Shown here piece by piece: positions 47,973 to 56,708 of a stretch of DNA of 64,000 nucleotides. Within the stretch, counting starts at the first letter, position 1. Each line of letters begins with the position of its first letter. The stretch lies in contig NZ_JAHUBR010000001.1 in NCBI RefSeq assembly GCF_025376885.1, positions 1,178,001 to 1,242,000 of the forward strand, given 5' to 3'. The translations under genes were made by a program, and so were the position numbers. The notes beneath the pieces are model-generated. The model did no database searches, was not told the DNA's origin, and saw only the letters and a program-made list of their open reading frames with translations. The DNA is from Pseudoruegeria sp. SHC-113 (GTDB lineage Bacteria; Pseudomonadota; Alphaproteobacteria; Rhodobacterales; Rhodobacteraceae).

Positions 47973-49049
47973 TCAACTGCGCACGCGGTTGACGTGGCCC
48001 ATCTTGCGGCCGGGCTTGGCGTCTTCCTTGCCATAGAGGTGCAGCGCCGCGCCGCTTTCGCGGGCTATTTCGGGCACGCGGAGCACGTCGTCGCCGATCA
48101 GGTTCTCCATCACCACATCGCTGTGACGCTTGCCGTCGCCCAGAGGCCAGCCCGCCACGGCGCGGATGTGCTGTTCGAACTGATCCACCGCACAGCCATT
48201 CTGCGTCCAGTGGCCGGAGTTGTGCACGCGCGGGGCGATCTCGTTCACGACGAGGCCCTTCGGCGTCACGAAAAGCTCCACGCCCATGACGCCCACGTAT
48301 TTCAGCGCGCTCAGGATCTTGGCGGCCAGCAGCACCGCATCGGTGCGTTGGCCCGCCGTCAGCCGCGCCGGAACGGTGGTGGTGGCGAGGATGCCCTCCT
48401 TGTGGACGTTCTCACCGGGATCGAAACAGGCCACTTCGCCATCGATCCCGCGCGCGGCGATCACGCTGACTTCGTGGCTGAAATCGACGAACCCCTCAAG
48501 GATCGCGGGCGCACTGGCCATATCGGCCAGCGCCTGCGCGGCGTCTTCTGGGTTGCGCAACCGGGCCTGCCCCTTGCCGTCATAGCCGAAGCGGCGGGTT
48601 TTCAGGATCGCAGGCGTGCCGATTTCCTCGATGGCTTCGGCCAGATCCACGGCGTCATCCACCGCCGCGAAGGGGGCGGTGAGCAGGCCGAGATCGGAGA
48701 GGAAGGCCTTCTCCACCAGCCGGTCCTGACTCACGGCCAGCGCCTGACGGTTGGGGCGGATCGGGCGGTGGGCTTCGAGTGTGTCGAGCGCCTCGGTGGG
48801 AATGTTCTCAAACTCGTAGGTGATCACGTCCACCGCATCGGCGAAGGCCAGAAGCGCTGCGGTATCCTCATAGGGCGCGGTGGTGACGGCATCGGCCACA
48901 TGGCCTGCCGGTGGGTTGGCGCCGGGCTCGTAGATATGGGTGCGAAAGCCAAGGCGCGCGGCGGCGACCGAAAGCATCCGGCCCAACTGGCCGCCGCCCA
49001 GAATGCCGATGGTTGCGCCGGGGGCGAGCATCTCGGGCGTGTCAGTCAT
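47973..49049 (-). CDS. purK: 5-(carboxyamino)imidazole ribonucleotide synthase
   Basis: 358 residues, ATP-grasp: [21 protein letters not shown] at the N terminus, [10 protein letters not shown] in the P-loop and [14 protein letters not shown] at the metal site. It carboxylates AIR with bicarbonate and ATP in purine synthesis. The ATG at 49049 overlaps purE by 8 bases; ATGs at 49061 and 49112 would overlap more. Confidence 0.95.
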   Translation of the reverse strand: MTDTPEMLAPGATIGILGGGQLGRMLSVAAARLGFRTHIYEPGANPPAGHVADAVTTAPYEDTAALLAFADAVDVITYEFENIPTEALDTLEAHRPIRPNRQALAVSQDRLVEKAFLSDLGLLTAPFAAVDDAVDLAEAIEEIGTPAILKTRRFGYDGKGQARLRNPEDAAQALADMASAPAILEGFVDFSHEVSVIAARGIDGEVACFDPGENVHKEGILATTTVPARLTAGQRTDAVLLAAKILSALKYVGVMGVELFVTPKGLVVNEIAPRVHNSGHWTQNGCAVDQFEQHIRAVAGWPLGDGKRHSDVVMENLIGDDVLRVPEIARESGAALHLYGKEDAKPGRKMGHVNRVRS

Positions 49050-49530
49050 CTTGCGGCTCATCGGGAATGGAGGCAGAGAGGGTTTCACGCCAAGCGTCGA
49101 GGCGCTCGGCAAGCTCGGGATCCTGCAGCGCGAGGATGCCGGCGGCCATCAGCCCGGCGTTCGCCGCCCCCGCCGCGCCGATGGCCATCGTGGCCACGGG
49201 AAAGCCCTTGGGCATCTGCACGATGGAATAGAGGCTGTCCACGCCTGAAAGCGCCTTCGTCTGCACCGGCACGCCCACGACAGGCACGCGCGTCTTGCTG
49301 GCCATCATGCCCGGCAGATGCGCCGCACCGCCGGCGCCTGCGATGATCACCTGCAAGCCCCGCGCAGCGGCGGATTTTCCGTAGTCCCAAAGGCGGTCCG
49401 GCGTGCGGTGGGCGGAGACGATCTTGGCCTCATAGGCCACGCCCAGCTCGTCCAGAATATCGCCTGCGAGTTTCATCGTCGGCCAGTCGCTCTGACTGCC
49501 CATGATGATGCCGACCTTGGGGTGTGTCAT
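49042..49530 (-). CDS. purE: N5-carboxyaminoimidazole ribonucleotide mutase
   Basis: 162 residues: [37 protein letters not shown], the class I PurE signature. It moves the carboxyl group of N5-CAIR to make CAIR. It is coupled to purK by overlap. Confidence 0.97.
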   Translation of the reverse strand: MTHPKVGIIMGSQSDWPTMKLAGDILDELGVAYEAKIVSAHRTPDRLWDYGKSAAARGLQVIIAGAGGAAHLPGMMASKTRVPVVGVPVQTKALSGVDSLYSIVQMPKGFPVATMAIGAAGAANAGLMAAGILALQDPELAERLDAWRETLSASIPDEPQDD

Positions 49531-49636
49531 CCGTGCCGCGTCCCTGTTTTGGAGCCTGTTTGAAAGGAAGCGGCACTATAGCCGGATGCAGGCCCGATGC
49601 AATGCGGCAGGCGTGCGGCCATCCCCGCTCGGGCGT

Positions 49637-49855
49637 TCAGGCGATAATGTCTGGCGTCAGCTCGTCCTCGATGCGGGCGATCTGATCCTTCAGCTGCAGC
49701 TTCTGCTTCTTGAGCCGCCGCATCATCAGCATGTCCGCATGGGGTTTTTCCTGCAGCGCGTGGATGGCTTCATCCAGATCGCGGTGCTCGCGCCGCAGCA
49801 CTTCGAGCTTCACCCGCAGCACCTCTTCGTGGGTCAGTTCGTGGGGGCTGTCCAT
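49637..49855 (-). CDS. YdcH/DUF465 family small protein
   Basis: 72 residues, all helical, forming an antiparallel hairpin: LRVKLEVLRREHRDLDEAIHALQ and MLMMRRLKKQKLQLKDQIARIEDEL. Typical DUF465 length and sequence; function unknown. The ATG at 49855 was chosen because upstream residues of the longer frame are not family-like. Divergent from hsp20. Confidence 0.88.
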   Translation of the reverse strand: MDSPHELTHEEVLRVKLEVLRREHRDLDEAIHALQEKPHADMLMMRRLKKQKLQLKDQIARIEDELTPDIIA

Positions 49856-49935
49856 TGCTTTCGCTGTCGCGCTTTCTTCTGTCTGCTCTGGTTTGAAACT
49901 AGCCGGTTTGAGCCCCGCCGCAAAGGGGCGAATCT

Positions 49936-49964
49936 CTTGCGAACCCCTGCCAGAGCCCCCATAT
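49936..49964 (+). promoter_or_regulatory. RpoH (sigma-32)-type promoter of hsp20
   Basis: CTTGCGA (49936-49942), a 14-base spacer and CCCCATAT (49957-49964). Both boxes are close to the heat-shock consensus CTTGAAA / CCCCATnT. It lies 65 bases before the hsp20 start. Confidence 0.75.
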
Positions 49965-50028
49965 TTCCTTGCAAAGGGCTGCCTTCGGGGGCCTTGCACA
50001 GACCGTCGCTTACAAAAGGACGCATAAG

Positions 50029-50442
50029 ATGAGCAAACTGACCCTCGGGTCCCATCCCTTCCTTCTGGGGTTCGACCAGCTCGAACGCCTCGTGGAGCGC
50101 ACCGCCAAGAGCGGCAACGATGGCTACCCGCCCTTCAACATCGAACAGACGAGCGAAAACAGCTACCGCATCACACTGGCGGTGGCCGGTTTTGCGGAAG
50201 CCGATCTGGCGATCACGGTGGAGGATCGGCAGCTTGTGGTGCGGGGCCGCCAGCGTGACGACAGCGAAGGCCGGATCTTCCTGCACCGTGGCATTGCTGC
50301 ACGCCAGTTCCAGAAAAGTTTCGTTCTAGCGGATGGTGTTGAAGTCGGCGAAGCCAGCATGGAAAATGGCCTTCTACATATCGACCTGAGTCGCTCGGTG
50401 CCTGACGCCGTGGTCCAGACGATCAAGATCAATAAGAATTAA
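50029..50442 (+). CDS. Small heat-shock protein Hsp20 (IbpA-like)
   Basis: 137 residues: the alpha-crystallin domain covers PPFNIEQTSENSYRITLAVAGFAEADLAITVEDRQLVVRG to ASMENGLLHIDLSRSVPD. An ATP-independent holdase. AAAAGGA precedes the ATG. It is led by an RpoH-type promoter and followed by DUF1150 after 11 bases. Confidence 0.94.
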   Translation: MSKLTLGSHPFLLGFDQLERLVERTAKSGNDGYPPFNIEQTSENSYRITLAVAGFAEADLAITVEDRQLVVRGRQRDDSEGRIFLHRGIAARQFQKSFVLADGVEVGEASMENGLLHIDLSRSVPDAVVQTIKINKN

Positions 50443-50453
50443 GGAGGCGCGAC

Positions 50454-50681
50454 TTGGAAAACGAATTCGAGATCCCGTCCGGGGCCAAGGATCGTATCGT
50501 CTACATCCGCCCCATCGAGCTGAACGACCTGCCCGAAGAGGTGCAGGAACAGGCCATGGACGCCAAAGATCTGGTGGCCGTGCACAATTCCGACGGCGAG
50601 CAGCTTGCACTGGTCGATGGCCGCCGTCTTGCCTTCATTCTTGCCCGCGAGCATGATTTCGAGCCGGTGAGCATCCACTGA
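50454..50681 (+). CDS. DUF1150 family protein
   Basis: 75 residues, beginning MENEFEIPSGAKDRIVYIRPIEL. The family is regularly found directly behind hsp20 in alphaproteobacteria; function unknown. The start is a TTG at 50454 with a perfect AAGGAGG seven bases upstream. The stop overlaps phzF by one base (TGATG). Confidence 0.88.
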   Translation: MENEFEIPSGAKDRIVYIRPIELNDLPEEVQEQAMDAKDLVAVHNSDGEQLALVDGRRLAFILAREHDFEPVSIH

Positions 50682-51577
50682 TGGCCGCTTACGCCTTCGA
50701 TTGGGTGGACGCTTTCACGGCGCAGCCCTTCGGAGGCAACGGTTGTGTCGTGGTGCACGGTGCGGCCGATATCTCCTATGAGGATCGCCTCGCGCTGGTG
50801 CGCGAAACATCGCTGGCGGAATGCGCATATATGGTCGGCTCCGATGTGGCCGACTTCGGCGTGCGCTATTACCTGGCCGACAAGGAAATCCTGATGGCGG
50901 GTCACCCGACGGTGGCCACCGTTGCTTCGCTGCTGGATCGCGGCATGGTGCGGCTGGAAGGCGGCTTGGCGGAGTTCACGCTGGAAGTGGGCGCGGGGGT
51001 TTTGCCGATCCGTGTCGAAGATACCACCAGCGGTCCGCTCATCACCATGACGCAAGCTGCGCCCAGTTTCGGCAAGCAGCACGAGCCCGCGCGCATTGCT
51101 GCGATCTACGGGCTGTCTGCCGATGACATCCTCGGCACGCCGCAGACCGTTTCCACCGGAACGCCTTTCTGCATCACGGTTCTCAAGAGCCGCGACGCCC
51201 TGCGCCGCGCTCAGATGGACGTGGGGGCGCTGGAGGCGTTCCGCGCCTATGACGGCTCCGATCGCGCCAGCCTGATGGAGCCCTTCCTCGTCACGCTCGG
51301 CGGCGAAACCGAGGCGGGCGATACATTTTCGCGCCTGCTTTTGGCCCCGCCTTCGCTGCCCGAGGATCCCTTCACCGGCTCGGCGACGGGCTGCATGGCC
51401 GCCTACCTCTGGCACCACGGACTGATCGAGGCCCCACGCTTCACGGCGGAGCAGGGCCATTGGATGGGCCGCCCCGGCCAGGCGCAGGTGGAGGTTCTGG
51501 GCCCGCGCGAGGCGATCACCGGTGTGAAGGTCGGCGGGCAGGCCCGCGTGCTGATGCGCGGCGAACTGGCGCTCTAA
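50681..51577 (+). CDS. PhzF-family isomerase/epimerase
   Basis: 298 residues: YAFDWVDAFTAQPFGGNGCVVV at the N terminus with the conserved Glu in ETSLAECAYM, MAGHPTVAT, and FTGSATGCMAAYLWHHG in the second half. It has the diaminopimelate-epimerase fold. No phenazine genes are near, so a general isomerase role is more likely. It is co-transcribed with hsp20 and DUF1150 by position. Confidence 0.88.
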   Translation: MAAYAFDWVDAFTAQPFGGNGCVVVHGAADISYEDRLALVRETSLAECAYMVGSDVADFGVRYYLADKEILMAGHPTVATVASLLDRGMVRLEGGLAEFTLEVGAGVLPIRVEDTTSGPLITMTQAAPSFGKQHEPARIAAIYGLSADDILGTPQTVSTGTPFCITVLKSRDALRRAQMDVGALEAFRAYDGSDRASLMEPFLVTLGGETEAGDTFSRLLLAPPSLPEDPFTGSATGCMAAYLWHHGLIEAPRFTAEQGHWMGRPGQAQVEVLGPREAITGVKVGGQARVLMRGELAL

Positions 51578-51580
51578 GCC

Positions 51581-52729
51581 TTACCGATCCAAGACTTCCA
51601 CCGACAGAATCGTCGGCAGGTGGCGCACCACCTCCTGCCAGCTTTCGCCTTCATCCCGCGTTGCGAAGACAGAGCCGCTGTTTGTCCCGAAGTAGACGCC
51701 CGCGGGCTCCTGCCGGTCCCCCGCCATCGCCTGACGCAGCACGGTGAAGAAACAGGCTTCCTGCGGCAGCCCCTGCCGCTGCGCCTGCCAGCTGTCGCCG
51801 CCGTCGCGCGAGCACCAGACGGCGCAGGCGGCATCGGGCGGGAAGCGCCCGGCCATGTCGCCGTTGAGCGGCAGCGTCCAGATCACATCGGGATCGCGCG
51901 GGTGGGCGTGGATCGGGAAGCCGAAGGTCGAGGGCAGGCCTTCGGTGATGTCATCCCAGTTGCGCCCGCCGTCCTTGGAGCGCCAGACGCCGTGGTGGTT
52001 TTGCTGGTAGAGCAGATCGCCGCCCCCTGCGGCGCGCTGCATGTTGTGCACGCAATGGCCGATTTCGCCACCCTTGGGCGCGGCGGGGTGATCATGGCCC
52101 TCGCAGGCCTGCGCATTGCTCACCCGGTTGCGCCGCTCCCAGCTTGCGCCGCCATCCTCGCTGGCGAAAACCCCGGCCGCCGAGATCCCGACCCAGAGCT
52201 TTTCGGGTGCGGCAGGGTCATGCAGGATCGTGTGCAGCGTCAATCCGGCCGCGCCGCCTTGCCAATCTTTGGCGGACGGGTGATCTGTGAGGCCTGAAAG
52301 TTTCTCCCACGTCTGCCCGCCATCGGTGCTTTTCAGAAGCGTGGCTGGTTTCGTGCCCGCATAGAGCGCGCCGTCCGCCTGATGCAGGGACCAGACCTGC
52401 GCGAAGTCATCGCCGAAGGGCAGCGGGGCATCGGTCCAGCCGATCATCGCGGCAAAATCGGCGTCGTTCTTCGCCCATTCGTCCTGCTGCCCGCTTGTCA
52501 TGCGCGAAAGCGACCATGTCTCGCCATTGTCGGTACTGCGCCAGACGCCCGCGCCGAACCAATCGCCGCCGCCCCCGGCCCAGATCGTGCCGGTCTCGGG
52601 ATCGCCCGCCATGTGGTTGATCGGCCAGCCGCCGCAGAAGGGGCCGCGTACGCGGAAGCTTTCGCGGGTTGCGTCACTTTCGGCGAGGAAGGCACCCTTG
52701 GTGGTGCCGATGAGCAGGGTGAGGGGCAT
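51581..52729 (-). CDS. BNR/Asp-box repeat beta-propeller protein
   Basis: 382 residues. At least six Asp-box motifs are visible: STDNGETW, STDGGQTW, SEDGGASW, SKDGGRNW, SRDGGDSW and TRDEGESW, one per propeller blade. Sialidase/YCF48-like fold, but no signal peptide and no sialidase Arg triad that I can see, so enzymatic activity is doubtful. Function unknown. It converges with phzF, with only 3 bases between the stops. Confidence 0.85.
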   Translation of the reverse strand: MPLTLLIGTTKGAFLAESDATRESFRVRGPFCGGWPINHMAGDPETGTIWAGGGGDWFGAGVWRSTDNGETWSLSRMTSGQQDEWAKNDADFAAMIGWTDAPLPFGDDFAQVWSLHQADGALYAGTKPATLLKSTDGGQTWEKLSGLTDHPSAKDWQGGAAGLTLHTILHDPAAPEKLWVGISAAGVFASEDGGASWERRNRVSNAQACEGHDHPAAPKGGEIGHCVHNMQRAAGGGDLLYQQNHHGVWRSKDGGRNWDDITEGLPSTFGFPIHAHPRDPDVIWTLPLNGDMAGRFPPDAACAVWCSRDGGDSWQAQRQGLPQEACFFTVLRQAMAGDRQEPAGVYFGTNSGSVFATRDEGESWQEVVRHLPTILSVEVLDR

Positions 52730-52787
52730 GGGAAACCTCCGGTTGAACGCCCCATCCTACCACGGGTTTTCGCAAACTGAGCGCAAA

Positions 52788-52815
52788 CAAAAAGCCCCGC
52801 ACGCGGCGGGGCTTT
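52788..52815 (-). terminator. Rho-independent terminator of the sulfurylase gene
   Basis: Leftwards, GCCCCGC/GCGGGGC (7-bp perfect stem) is followed by TTTTTG. Confidence 0.92.
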
Positions 52816-52839
52816 CCAGAGCACTTAAAGGGTTGCCGA

Positions 52840-54918
52840 TCAGGCCCCGATCAGGCCCATGCTTTCGAGCTTCAGCAGAACCTGCTGGGCGCAGTAATCC
52901 ACGTCGTTGCCTTCCGTCTCAAGGCGCAGCTCGGGGTTCTCGGGCACGTCGTAGGGATCGGAGATGCCGGTGAACTCCTTGATCTTGCCTTCACGGGCAA
53001 GCTTGTAGAGCCCCTTGCGGTCGCGCTTCTCGCATTCCTCGATCGAGGTCGCCACATGCACTTCCACGAAAGCCCCGAAGGCTTCGATGTCCTCGCGCAC
53101 GGCGCGGCGGGTCGAGGCGTAGGGCGCGATGGGCGCGCAGATGGCGATACCGCCGTTCTTGGTGATCTCGCTCGCAACATAGCCGATGCGGCGGATGTTC
53201 AGATCGCGGTGCTCCTTGGAGAAGCCCAGCTCGCTGGAGAGGTTCTTGCGCACGAGGTCGCCGTCCAGAAGCGTCGTCGGGCGGCCGCCCATTTCCATCA
53301 GCTTCACCATCAGCGCGTTGGCGATGGTGGATTTGCCGGAGCCGGAGAAGCCGGTGAAGAACACCGTGAAGCCCTGCTTGGAGCGCGGCGGCTTGGTCTT
53401 GCGCAGCTCGTTCACCACGGCCGGGAAGGAGAACCACTCGGGGATCTCAAGGCCCTCGGCGAGGCGGCGGCGCAGTTCGGTGCCGGAGATGTTGAGGATC
53501 GTGACCTTGTCCTTGTCGGCAATCTCGTCAGCCGGCTCGTACTGGGCGCGCTCCTGCACATAGACCATGTGTTTGAAGTCGACCATTTCGATGCCCATTT
53601 CCTCCTGGTGTTCCCGGAAGAGATCCTGCGCATCGTAGGGGCCGTAGAAATCCTCGCCCTTGGAGTTCGAGCCGGGGCCAGCGTGATCGCGGCCAACGAT
53701 AAAGTGCGTCAGGCCGTGGTTCTTACGGATCAGGCCATGCCAGACGGCTTCGCGCGGGCCAGCCATGCGCATGGCAAGGTTCAGCAGGCTCATGTGCGTG
53801 GTCGAGGCCGGGTACTGATCGAGCACGGCTTCATAGCAGCGTACGCGGGTGAAGTGGTCGATGTCGCCCGGTTTCGTCATGCCAACAACGGGGTGGATCA
53901 GCAGGTTGGCCTCGGCTTCCTTCGCGGCGCGGAAGGTCAGTTCCTGGTGGGCGCGGTGCAGCGGGTTGCGCGTCTGGAAGGCGACGATCTTGCGCCAGCC
54001 CATCTTGCGGAAATAGGCGCGCAGCTCGTTGGGCGTGTCGCGGCGGGAGCGGAAATCGTAGTGTACCGGCTGTTGGATGCCGACGACGGGGCCGCCGAGG
54101 TAGATCTTGCCAGCGTGGTGGTGCAGGTAGTTCACAGCAGGGTGGGCGATGTCATCAGCACCGAAGACCTTCTCGGCCTCGTTGGATTTGTTCGGCTCCC
54201 AGCGGTCGGTCACGGTCATCGTGCCGAGGATCACGCCTTCCTGATCGCGCAGGGCGATGTCCTGGCCGAGTTCCAGCTTGGCGGCGAAGTCTTCGCTCAC
54301 GTCCAGCGTGATCGGCATCGGCCAGAGCGAGCCATCGGCGAGGCGCATGTTTTCCACGACGCCGTTGTAATCTTCTTCCGTCAGGAAGCCCTTGAGCGGG
54401 TTGAAGCCGCCGTTCATCAGCAGCTCGAGATCGCAGATCTGGCGCGGGGTCAGATCCCAGCTCACGAGGTCGGCGGCCTCGACTTTCAGTTTTTGCGAAG
54501 ATTCGTAGGAAACAAAGAGCTCCGGGATGGGAGCGAGATTATTCTGCATTTCATTGGTCCTATGCTTTAAGGGAACGAGGCCACTGGTTGTGCCCGTCAG
54601 CTCGGCGTGCAAAGCGTCGTATTCGGCGAACTTCCGGGCGAGAAATCTGTCGGTGAGCCGGTTTTTCTCGGCCGCACCACGGGCGGTGATGTCGTAGGTG
54701 AAGCGCTGGCGTTTGTCGGGGCCCTGCCGGTTGCTGACCCGCACGAGCCCGGCCTCGGTGGCGGCGCGCAGCTGCGCGTTCAGCCGGCCAAGGGAGATCC
54801 CCAGCGCCGCCGCCGTATCGCGCTGGCTGGCCCCCGGCGCCAGCTCCAGCTGGCGCAGCAGGCGAAAGAGGAGATCTTCCTCTTCAGACAGGCTGGCTTT
54901 GGCAGTTTGGGAGGACAT
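52840..54918 (-). CDS. sat/cysC: Winged-helix regulator fused to ATP sulfurylase-APS kinase
   Basis: One uninterrupted frame of 692 residues. Residues about 10-105 are a MarR-like winged helix resembling the EPS-associated regulator family (LLRQLELAPGASQRDTAAALGISLGRLNAQLR, then NRLTDRFLARKFAEYDALHAEL). From residue 124 on comes a full ATP sulfurylase (QTRNPLHRAHQEL, VGRDHAGPG) and an APS kinase (FTGFSGSGKSTIANAL, FTGISDPYDVPENPEL). The enzyme part makes APS and then PAPS from sulfate and ATP. An internal ATG at 54547-54549 with AGGA upstream could start a 569-residue enzyme alone, so two products are possible. A palindrome lies just upstream of the ATG at 54918. Confidence 0.8.
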   Translation of the reverse strand: MSSQTAKASLSEEEDLLFRLLRQLELAPGASQRDTAAALGISLGRLNAQLRAATEAGLVRVSNRQGPDKRQRFTYDITARGAAEKNRLTDRFLARKFAEYDALHAELTGTTSGLVPLKHRTNEMQNNLAPIPELFVSYESSQKLKVEAADLVSWDLTPRQICDLELLMNGGFNPLKGFLTEEDYNGVVENMRLADGSLWPMPITLDVSEDFAAKLELGQDIALRDQEGVILGTMTVTDRWEPNKSNEAEKVFGADDIAHPAVNYLHHHAGKIYLGGPVVGIQQPVHYDFRSRRDTPNELRAYFRKMGWRKIVAFQTRNPLHRAHQELTFRAAKEAEANLLIHPVVGMTKPGDIDHFTRVRCYEAVLDQYPASTTHMSLLNLAMRMAGPREAVWHGLIRKNHGLTHFIVGRDHAGPGSNSKGEDFYGPYDAQDLFREHQEEMGIEMVDFKHMVYVQERAQYEPADEIADKDKVTILNISGTELRRRLAEGLEIPEWFSFPAVVNELRKTKPPRSKQGFTVFFTGFSGSGKSTIANALMVKLMEMGGRPTTLLDGDLVRKNLSSELGFSKEHRDLNIRRIGYVASEITKNGGIAICAPIAPYASTRRAVREDIEAFGAFVEVHVATSIEECEKRDRKGLYKLAREGKIKEFTGISDPYDVPENPELRLETEGNDVDYCAQQVLLKLESMGLIGA
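54547..54575 (-). promoter_or_regulatory. Internal start site of the sulfurylase part
   Basis: Leftwards, AGGACCAATGAA leads to an ATG that begins MQNNLAPIPELFVSYESSQ, the usual N terminus of stand-alone sulfurylase-APS kinases. The AGGA is about 8 bases before the ATG. This could give a shorter protein from the same frame. Confidence 0.5.
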
Positions 54919-54934
54919 TTTCCCGACTCTCAAA

Positions 54935-54954
54935 TGCGTTCACGAGTGAACACA
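54935..54954. promoter_or_regulatory. Operator-like palindrome before the regulator-sulfurylase gene
   Basis: GTTCAC-GA-GTGAAC (54938-54951) is a perfect 6-bp inverted repeat. With the flanks the arms extend to 9 bases with one mismatch. It lies 20 bases before the ATG at 54918, where a repressor could cover the start of transcription or translation. Confidence 0.55.
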
Positions 54955-55024
54955 TTGCACAGTTTGCAGCTGCAGCAAAGAAAAATCTTTGTAACAAGAG
55001 CGGAATAGCGCCTATGCGCTGGGG

Positions 55025-56563
55025 TTATGCCTCTTGCGCCACCTGATCGCGCAGCAGCCGGCGCAGGATCTTGCCGGAGGCGGATTTGGGGATTTCAGCC
55101 ACGAAACGGATTTGATGCAGCTGTTTGTAATGGGCGAGGTTGGCCTCCATATGGGCGTGGATCGCCTCCGCATTCGGCCCCCCTTCGGCGCAGAGCACGA
55201 AGGCGATGGGCACTTCCCCGGCCTCGTCATCCGGCAGGCCGATCACGGCGGCATCATTGACACCCTCAAGCGCGATAAGCGTGGCCTCAAGCTCGGCAGG
55301 GGCGATCTGGAAGCCCTTGAATTTGATCAGCTCTTTCAGGCGGTCGACGATGTACATGTAGCCTTCGGCATCAAAGCGTGCGATGTCGCCGGTGCGCAGC
55401 CAGCCTTCAGGCGTGATGGTGTCTGCGGTGGCCGTGGGGTTGTTCAGGTAGCCCTGCATCACCTGCGGCCCCTTGATCCACAGCTCGCCCTCTTCGCCCA
55501 CGGGCAGCGGGGCCAGCGTTTCTGGATCCACGATCTGGCAGGTGGTGTTGGAGACGGTGAGCCCGGCCGCGCCAGAGCGCGGGCGGCTGGCGGGCACCAC
55601 GTGGGAGACGGGGCTCAGTTCCGTCATGCCATAGCCCTGCACCACCGTGCAGCCGAGCCGTGCGGAAAGCGCGTCTGAAAGCTCCTTGCCCGAAGGGGCG
55701 GCCGCGATGAACACCTCTTTCACATGGCTCAGGTTGTAGTCCTCCACCAGCGGATGTTTCGCCAGCGCCAGAGCGACAGGCGGCACGACCCAGCAGCGTT
55801 TGCAGTGGAAATCCTGCGTGATCTGCAAGAACAGCGCGAGGTCAAAACGCGGCATCGTCACCAGCACGCCGCCGGCCCCCAGATGGACGTTCATCAGCAC
55901 GGTCATGCCGTAGATGTGGAAAAGCGGCAGGAAGCCCGCCGTTGTCTCGCCGCGCTCAAAGCCTGCGGCCTCGATCGTCTGATCCACATTCACCACCATG
56001 TTGCGATGCGACAGCATCACGCCCTTGGGCAGCCCCGTCGTGCCGGAGGAATAGGGCAGGGCGACGATGTGGCTGTCCAGATCCACCGGGTGTTGCGCGT
56101 CCTGCGGTGCGCCGAAGAGGGCAGTAAACTCCGGCGTGCCGATGGCGATCACCGGCTTTCCGTTTGCCCCGGCCTGCGCCGTTTCAAGGAAGGCTGGGAT
56201 GGTGAAAAGAATATCGGCCCCGGAATCCGCCATCTGGTGGGCAACTTCCGGGCCAGTGTATGTGGGGTTCAGCGTGGTAACCGTGCCCCCCGCCCAGGCA
56301 GCGCCGTGGAAGATCACGCAGTATTCCGGCAGGTTCGGCGCCATCAGCGCCACCGTCTTCCCGGCCCCAAACCCCGCAGCACTTAGCCCGCCCGCGAAGC
56401 GCTTGACTTGATCCATGAAGGCCGCCGCCGTCACTTCGCGCCCCGTGGGGCCGTCGATCAGCACCACGTCATCGGGGCGGGTCACAAGATCGGCGAACAC
56501 GCGTTCGGTGATCGTTTGCTCTGTCAGGGCGACATCGGGAAAGGGGCTGGTGATCTGGGTCAT
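55025..56563 (-). CDS. AMP-binding acyl-CoA ligase (4-coumarate-CoA ligase-like)
   Basis: 512 residues of the ANL superfamily: P-loop LPYSSGTTGLPKGVMLSH, A5 VVQGYGMTELSPVSH, A7 LRTGDIARFDAEG, A8 KFKGFQIAPAELE and A10 PKSASGKILRR. It activates a carboxylic acid as its CoA ester. The 4CL-like pocket (FLPLFHIYGM) suggests an aromatic or medium-chain acid, but this is inference. GGAGG precedes the ATG at 56563. It lies alone between the sulfurylase gene and trxB. Confidence 0.88.
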   Translation of the reverse strand: MTQITSPFPDVALTEQTITERVFADLVTRPDDVVLIDGPTGREVTAAAFMDQVKRFAGGLSAAGFGAGKTVALMAPNLPEYCVIFHGAAWAGGTVTTLNPTYTGPEVAHQMADSGADILFTIPAFLETAQAGANGKPVIAIGTPEFTALFGAPQDAQHPVDLDSHIVALPYSSGTTGLPKGVMLSHRNMVVNVDQTIEAAGFERGETTAGFLPLFHIYGMTVLMNVHLGAGGVLVTMPRFDLALFLQITQDFHCKRCWVVPPVALALAKHPLVEDYNLSHVKEVFIAAAPSGKELSDALSARLGCTVVQGYGMTELSPVSHVVPASRPRSGAAGLTVSNTTCQIVDPETLAPLPVGEEGELWIKGPQVMQGYLNNPTATADTITPEGWLRTGDIARFDAEGYMYIVDRLKELIKFKGFQIAPAELEATLIALEGVNDAAVIGLPDDEAGEVPIAFVLCAEGGPNAEAIHAHMEANLAHYKQLHQIRFVAEIPKSASGKILRRLLRDQVAQEA

Positions 56564-56655
56564 TGGGTCCTCCGCTGCCGCCAGCTTGGCACAGGCGCGG
56601 TGCACGGCCCAAGGAAAATGAACAGGCGGGCTTTCCGCCAGCGTGCCGCCGAAAT

Positions 56656-56684
56656 GAAAAACGCCCGGCTCTAAGAGCCGGGCG
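56656..56684 (-). terminator. Rho-independent terminator of trxB
   Basis: Leftwards, a perfect 10-bp stem CGCCCGGCTC/GAGCCGGGCG with loop TTA is followed by five T. It isolates trxB from the ligase gene. Confidence 0.95.
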
Positions 56685-56708
56685 CTGAAATGGCTAATGC
56701 CTGCTGGC

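Noticed and set aside
50681-51577. Phenazine biosynthesis
   Set aside because: A PhzF-family gene alone does not make phenazines; no other phz genes are nearby and the family is mostly of unknown isomerases.
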